The position numbers were made by a program, and so were the translations under genes. 64,000 nucleotides of DNA from Plantactinospora sp040120695 (GTDB lineage Bacteria > Actinomycetota > Actinomycetes > Mycobacteriales > Micromonosporaceae). The notes under the pieces were generated by a model, which did no database searches, was not told the origin of the DNA, and saw only the letters and a list, made by a program, of their open reading frames with translations. The stretch lies in NCBI RefSeq assembly GCF_040120695.1, contig NZ_JBEEAC010000024.1, positions 1 to 64,000 on the forward strand. Reading direction: 5' to 3'. Shown here in pieces: positions 59,882 to 64,000 of this stretch. How positions within the stretch are numbered: the first letter of the stretch is position 1; every line of letters begins with the position of its first letter.

Positions 59882-61633
59882 TCAGCTACAGGCGGTGCCG
59901 TTGAGGGCGAAGCCGCTCGGAGCGGCGCTGTTGCCGCTGTGGCTGGCCTGGAAGCCGATGCTGGTCGAGCCGCCCGGTGGGATGGAGGCGTTGTAGCTGA
60001 CGTTCGTCGCGGTGACCTGGCCACCGGTTGGTGAGTACGTGGCGTTCCAGCCGGAGGTGATGGTCTGCCCGGAGCCGAGGGCGAAGCTCAGCGACCACCC
60101 GTTGATGGCGCCCGTGCCGGTGTTGGTGATGGTGATGTTGGCGGTCAGGCCGGTGTTCCATGCGTTGACCGAACTGGTCACCCGGCAGCTACCGGAGTCG
60201 GTGGGCGGGGTGGTGGGCGGGGCCGTCGGGGGAGTGGTGGGCGGCGTGGTGGGCGAGCCGGTGGTCGGCGTGGTCGGCGGGGTGGTGGCGGTGGGCCCCT
60301 CGCTGACGGTGATCGTCGAGATGCTCCGGGCGGGGATGTCGACGGTCACCTGTCCGCCACTCACGTTCGCCGGTCGTGACTCCGCGCTCAGGGTTTGTGA
60401 GGTGACGGAGTATTCGGCCGCCGAGATGTTCTGCGGGACCTGGACGACGGCGTCGTCCACCGCGCTGTTCGAGCGGTTGAGGATCACCAGCTTGACCTTG
60501 CCCTGGCCCTGGTAGGCCGTGACCTCCAGCGAGGAGGCACGGGAACCCTTCGAGAGGGCGACCCGCCGGTCGCCGGGCCGGACGTACTTCGAGTACTGCG
60601 AGAATGCGTGGCCGCGCTTGAGGACCGCGCCCCTCGTGGTCCCGTACTGCGACTCGCCGTCACCGATGAACGAGTAGAAGCGGCGGCCGTACCACCAGAT
60701 GTACGCGCTCCAGCCGGACTCCATCGACCGGTGCACGGTCCGCATGATGTCGTCGAGGGTCTCGTTCCAGACAGCCGCGTTGCTGGGGTTTCCCCAGATG
60801 TTCGAACCGGCGCCGTCGGCGGCGTGCAGGTTCCACTCGGTCATCCACTGGTTCTTGCCGTACTGGTTCGCGAGCGGGTAGGCGGAGAGGTTTCCGCTGT
60901 TCTCGGTGTCGTACAGGTGCCCGCCGACGTAGCCGATGTTGTCCCGTGCGGCGGCGTCCTGCAGCGTGGGGTCGGTGTACTGGCGGTTGAATCTCAGGGA
61001 TTCGGCAACCAGGAGCTCCGTGTCCCTGATCCTGTCGCCCTGGTCGCGGACGAAGTTCCGCAACTCGGTGCCGGTCCAGTCCATCGAATCGTAGTCGGGG
61101 TGCCAGTCCGGCTCGTTCTGGACGGAGGTCACGTCGATCGTGACGCCCTGGCCCTTCATGTACTGCACGAAGCTGTTCAGGTGCTCGGCGTAGTCGTCGT
61201 AGTAGTCGGCCTTGAGTTTGCCGCCGCCGACCCTGCTGTTGTTCGTCTTGAAGTGGGCGGGGGCGGTCCAGGGCGAAGCGAGGATCTTGACGTCGGAGCC
61301 GTAGGACTGCGCCGTCCTGAGGCTGCTCACCGGCCAGCTCCACTCGCTCGACGTCGGCGACACCACGGTCCGTACGATCGACAGGCCGAGCTGCCCCCTG
61401 CCCATCCCGACGAGCGTCTGGGTCTCGCTGGTCGTCCACTGGTCGCCGCCACTACTGAAGATCGGGGTCGCCGCCCCGAACCCGTCGATCGTCTGGTACG
61501 ACGAGGCGGTGTTGACGGTGATGTCAGGCGTCGCGGCCAGCAGGGGTGGGGCGGTCAGGACTCCCGCCACGGTGACCACCGCGGTCGACGCGGCCACCAA
61601 CAGGATCTGCGACTTCTTCACGGTCCACTCCAT
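59882..61633 (-). CDS. Secreted GH30 glucuronoxylanase with CBM2
   Basis: 583 residues. Signal peptide to about 33 (LVAASTAVVTVAGVLTAPPL). GH30 barrel with side beta domain to about 440: DGFGAATPIFSSGGDQWTTS, ILASPWTAPAHFKTNNSRVG, acid/base Glu in VTSVQNEPDWHPDYDS, nucleophile Glu in QWMTEWNLHA, and YIWWYGRRFYSFIGDGE, whose Arg pair resembles the glucuronic-acid clamp of subfamily 8. Thr/Pro linker 450-485, then CBM2 (SCRVTSSVNAWNTGLTANIT to FALNGTACS with the terminal Cys pair). It cuts glucuronoxylan next to MeGlcA branches. ATG 61633 or, with better GGAG, GTG 61621. Confidence 0.9.
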   Translation of the reverse strand: MEWTVKKSQILLVAASTAVVTVAGVLTAPPLLAATPDITVNTASSYQTIDGFGAATPIFSSGGDQWTTSETQTLVGMGRGQLGLSIVRTVVSPTSSEWSWPVSSLRTAQSYGSDVKILASPWTAPAHFKTNNSRVGGGKLKADYYDDYAEHLNSFVQYMKGQGVTIDVTSVQNEPDWHPDYDSMDWTGTELRNFVRDQGDRIRDTELLVAESLRFNRQYTDPTLQDAAARDNIGYVGGHLYDTENSGNLSAYPLANQYGKNQWMTEWNLHAADGAGSNIWGNPSNAAVWNETLDDIMRTVHRSMESGWSAYIWWYGRRFYSFIGDGESQYGTTRGAVLKRGHAFSQYSKYVRPGDRRVALSKGSRASSLEVTAYQGQGKVKLVILNRSNSAVDDAVVQVPQNISAAEYSVTSQTLSAESRPANVSGGQVTVDIPARSISTITVSEGPTATTPPTTPTTGSPTTPPTTPPTAPPTTPPTDSGSCRVTSSVNAWNTGLTANITITNTGTGAINGWSLSFALGSGQTITSGWNATYSPTGGQVTATNVSYNASIPPGGSTSIGFQASHSGNSAAPSGFALNGTACS

Positions 61634-61721
61634 CAGCTCGTGGGACCACGGCCCTGTGAGGGATCGAGGGGCAGGGCGCGCTCCTGGTCGCCGCCGGCGC
61701 CGGACAGGTATAGCTGGCAGT

Positions 61722-61741
61722 CTATGTGATCGATAACATAG
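61722..61741. promoter_or_regulatory. 20-bp palindromic operator
   Basis: CTATGTGATCGATAACATAG matches its own reverse complement at 18 of 20 positions. It lies between the divergent xylanase and hydratase genes (88 nt from the xylanase start). Size and symmetry suit a LacI- or GntR-family repressor; none is encoded next to it. Confidence 0.6.
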
Positions 61742-61869
61742 CCCTTCGCCGCGTCCCGTGCAACGACCGTGCCAGATGTGCTCCGGAAAGGCGGCGTGGG
61801 TCGACCCCGTGTCCGGTGAGTGGGCGGTTCGGCTTGCGGGCCGGGACGGCGGGTTGGTGCACTGCGACG

Positions 61870-62649
61870 ATGACGATCGACGAGGCCGCGCGGCGGCTGC
61901 TGCACGCGTACGCGACCCGGCGGGCGATCGAGCCGATCTCGGCCGGTCCGGTCGCGTTGACCGTCGACGACGCGTACGCGATCCAGCTGGCCCAGGTGCG
62001 GCGGTGGCGGCGGGACGGCCGGGCGCTGCGGGGGCACAAGATCGGGCTGACCTCGATGGCGATGCAGGAGCAGCTCGGCATCGACCAGCCCGACTACGGC
62101 CACCTCTTCGCGGACATGTTCTTCCCGCCGGACGAGCCGATCCCGCTGAACCGGTTTCTCCAGCCCCGCGCCGAGCCGGAGTTCGCGTTCGTGCTGGCCG
62201 ACGACCTTGCCGGTCCGGGGCTGACCCGCCGGGACGTTCTCGCCGCGGTCGGCTCGGTCCACCCGGCGCTGGAGATCATCGACTCTCGGATCGTGGACTG
62301 GCGGATCGGCCTGGTGGACACCATCGCCGACAACGCCTCGTCCGGCGGGGTCGTGCTGGGGCCGGACCCCCTGCCGGTGGCCGCGGCCGATCTCGCCACC
62401 GCGCCGTGTGCGTTCCTGGTCGACGGGGAGGTCGTGGCGACCGGCGTGGGCGCGGACGTCCGGGACGCCCCGCTCGGCGCCCTGCTCTGGCTGGCGAACC
62501 GGCTGGGTGAGCTCGGCCAGCGACTTGAGGCGGGCCAGGTGGTTCTCTCCGGCTCGCTCACCAGAGCGATTCCCATCGATTCCGGCAACATCGTGGTGGC
62601 AGATTTTCCGGGCCTCGGAAGCGTCCGTGCGGAGTTTGTCCGACGCTGA
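61870..62649 (+). CDS. 2-keto-4-pentenoate hydratase / FAH-family protein
   Basis: 259 residues of the hydratase-decarboxylase (MhpD/DmpE/DmpH) subgroup of the fumarylacetoacetate hydrolase superfamily. Seen: RALRGHKIGLTSMAMQEQLG, the metal-binding RAEPEFAFVLAD (ExE), PALEIIDSRIVDW with the third acidic ligand, NASSGGVVLGPDPLP, and GQVVLSGSLTRAIPI. Hydrates 2-keto-4-pentenoate or decarboxylates 4-oxalocrotonate in meta-cleavage pathways. ATG 61870 was chosen; an earlier start at 61726 would overlap the operator. The next gene, an NMT1-type transporter protein, suggests an aromatic or sulfonate substrate (inference). Confidence 0.85.
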   Translation: MTIDEAARRLLHAYATRRAIEPISAGPVALTVDDAYAIQLAQVRRWRRDGRALRGHKIGLTSMAMQEQLGIDQPDYGHLFADMFFPPDEPIPLNRFLQPRAEPEFAFVLADDLAGPGLTRRDVLAAVGSVHPALEIIDSRIVDWRIGLVDTIADNASSGGVVLGPDPLPVAAADLATAPCAFLVDGEVVATGVGADVRDAPLGALLWLANRLGELGQRLEAGQVVLSGSLTRAIPIDSGNIVVADFPGLGSVRAEFVRR

Positions 62650-62705
62650 ATCGACAGGTTGTGTCGATTCATTTCCTCACCGGCGTCCGGGGCTGATCGC
62701 CCCGG
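62649..62705 (+). terminator. Double hairpin after the hydratase gene
   Basis: AATCGACA/TGTCGATT (8-bp stem, 62649-62669, 5-nt loop) begins on the last base of the stop codon, followed by CCGGGGC/GCCCCGG (7-bp stem, 62687-62705) with TTG after it. Two consecutive hairpins make a strong terminator. Confidence 0.65.
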
Positions 62706-62763
62706 TTGACGCATTCGTTCCGAGCCGTTCCGATAGTCGATCCGTGGCGTCTGTCGAACATGG

Positions 62764-62814
62764 CGATACGTACGTAACGTCAATTGCACATTACGCACGG
62801 TAACTCACGTATCG
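62764..62814. promoter_or_regulatory. Nested inverted repeats upstream of the binding-protein gene
   Basis: Outer arms CGATACGT (62764-62771) and ACGTATCG (62807-62814), inner arms CGTAA (62773-62777) and TTACG (62791-62795), with further TAAC/GTTA-like steps. AT-richer than the surroundings and within the 400-nt leader of the binding-protein gene. Probably an operator array; a structured leader RNA is also possible. From 62815 to 63105 no gene is apparent. Confidence 0.5.
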
Positions 62815-63105
62815 TGGCCCCGTCCCGGTCGTCCGGGGAGGTCATGGCCGGGCTGACCAGCGGCGGATGCGGCCTGACGGCTACCGCCGGGTCCTCGGGT
62901 CCCGGCGGGCCGCCGCTCCTGCCCACCGGGTCTGTTCCGCTCAGTGGTATGGCGCTCTTGCCTGTGATCGGTGTTACCGTGTTGGCTTCCTCACCTATCG
63001 CACGGCCAAAGGCAACGGGGCCTGAGAACGATGTCGTTGGTCGCGTTGCCGACATCTTCTGTGGTGAATTCAGACGTGTTGTTGAGCGGTGAAAGAGGGC
63101 CGGCA

Positions 63106-64000
63106 GTGAAGACCAGACGCAAAATTTTTATGGCCGCCGTGGCGGCTTCCCTCATGCTGGGCGCGTCAGCCTGTGGGGGTGGCGACGACGCGGACTCGGG
63201 CGACGGTCTTGGCACCGTCAAGGTGGCCGTGGGCATCCGGCAGACGTTCGAGTTCCTTCCCGCCGAGTACGGCAAGGAGCTCGGCGTGTGGCGCAAGCGC
63301 GGCCTCGAGGTGGAGAACGTCTACGTGCAGGGCAGCGGGCAGGTCTCCCAGGCGATGGCCTCGGGGCAGGCGGAGCTGGGCCTGACGGCGGGCGCCTCCG
63401 GGGTGGACGCCATCCTCAGCGGAGTGCCGTCCAAGATCGTTGGGCTGATCGGCAAGGACTTCAAGATGATGCTGGTCGTCGTGCCGAAGGACTCGCCGAT
63501 CACCGACATCAACGGGCTCCGGGGCAAGACGATCGGGGTCTCCGCCGCGGGTTCGCTGACCGACTACCTGGCTAAGAACATCGCGCTGCACCAGGGCTGG
63601 CCGGAGAGCGACATCAAGCGGGCCAACATCGGCGGCCTGAACGAGCAACTCGCGGCTCTGGAGTCCGGGGCCACCGACGCGTTCGTCTGGTCTGCCGAGG
63701 CCGGCTTCGCGCTCGAGGAGCAGGGCAAGGGCCGGGTGCTGTTCGACTTCGGCGAGGTGGTCAAGGACAACGTCTTCGAAATCATCGTGGCCGGCGACAG
63801 CGCGATCTCGGACCGTGAGGACGCGATGCGGGCGTACCTCGAAGGCTGGTACGAGACGGTCAACCACATGAAGGCCAACCGCGACGAGACGATCGCGTTC
63901 ATGGTCAAGACGTTCGAGGTCACCGAGGGGGTGGCGAGCAAGACCTACGACCACGACATGGCGAACCTCTCGCTCGACGGGACGATTCCCGAGCTCAACC
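63106..64000 (+). CDS. NMT1/TauA-type ABC substrate-binding lipoprotein (partial)
   Basis: 298 codons to the window edge, reading on without a stop. Lipoprotein signal with lipobox (SLMLGASAC|GGG). NMT1/THI5-like fold: VKVAVGIRQTFEFLPAEYGK, GVWRKRGLEVENVYVQGSGQ, VSQAMASGQAELGLTAGASG, DINGLRGKTIGVSAAGSLTD, ALESGATDAFVWSAEAG. Members bind sulfonates, nitrate, thiamine precursors or aromatic acids. GTG 63106 follows AGAGGG. Permease and ATPase genes are expected downstream beyond the window. Confidence 0.9.
   Translation, partial: MKTRRKIFMAAVAASLMLGASACGGGDDADSGDGLGTVKVAVGIRQTFEFLPAEYGKELGVWRKRGLEVENVYVQGSGQVSQAMASGQAELGLTAGASGVDAILSGVPSKIVGLIGKDFKMMLVVVPKDSPITDINGLRGKTIGVSAAGSLTDYLAKNIALHQGWPESDIKRANIGGLNEQLAALESGATDAFVWSAEAGFALEEQGKGRVLFDFGEVVKDNVFEIIVAGDSAISDREDAMRAYLEGWYETVNHMKANRDETIAFMVKTFEVTEGVASKTYDHDMANLSLDGTIPELN

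Noticed and set aside
62752..62781. TGTCGAA followed by CGTC, as a further ECF42 promoter
   Set aside because: The spacer is 19 nt, against 17 nt at both promoters of the sigma locus, so I do not claim it.

Overview
The window is chromosomal DNA of a high-GC actinomycete. The 70%-plus GC codon use, frequent GTG/TTG starts, Tat and lipoprotein signals, secreted plant-polysaccharide hydrolases with CBM2/ricin-type modules, an SCO7613-like giant membrane protein and an ECF42 sigma factor all fit Micromonosporaceae or a close relative. No species marker is present, so this is inference.

Layout. 0-2.6 kb: a DNA palindrome and a degenerate tRNA-like fragment, then an ECF42 sigma-factor locus (divergent NTF2-like gene, DGPF/YCII gene, sigma factor) with a symmetric divergent promoter. 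2.6-10.5 kb: gene debris (SARP-regulator fragment, frameshifted fragments), a 1,900-residue polytopic membrane protein and an amidohydrolase. 10.5-14.8 kb: a translationally coupled operon on the minus strand with quinol-type nitric oxide reductase (norB), a Cys-rich membrane protein, a slipin and a small membrane protein. 15-24.6 kb: a likely L-fucose regulon (sugar ABC transporter, L-fuconate dehydratase, two GntR/FadR regulators, secreted GH29 alpha-L-fucosidase). 24.7-28.4 kb: secreted GH44 glucanase, TrmO and a PQQ-type sugar dehydrogenase.

28.5-42.8 kb: a sixteen-gene, largely overlapping minus-strand catabolic island: Baeyer-Villiger-type flavin monooxygenase, LivKHMGF importer, NTF2-like protein, metallo-beta-lactamase-fold lactonase, SDR, two beta-hydroxyacid dehydrogenases, cupin, two carboxymuconolactone-decarboxylase-family proteins, GntR regulator and a succinate-semialdehyde-type dehydrogenase. 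Read together it looks like alcohol to ketone to lactone to hydroxyacid to semialdehyde to diacid chemistry on an imported cyclic or alicyclic substrate. A near-consensus promoter with a perfect palindrome in its spacer stands upstream of the first gene, and part of that motif recurs in front of the regulator gene.

43-57.9 kb: an IS3-type transposase remnant abuts an 11-kb gene for a FAAL-ACP-KS-AT-ACP-luciferase-like monooxygenase-C-A-PCP-C megasynthase, preceded by an MFS exporter and, after a gap, a DadA-like amine oxidoreductase. 58-64 kb: NADP-type glutamate dehydrogenase, a secreted GH30 (subfamily 8-like) xylanase with CBM2, a 2-keto-4-pentenoate hydratase-family gene and the start of an NMT1-type ABC binding protein cut by the window edge. 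No rRNA, CRISPR array or intact transposon was seen.
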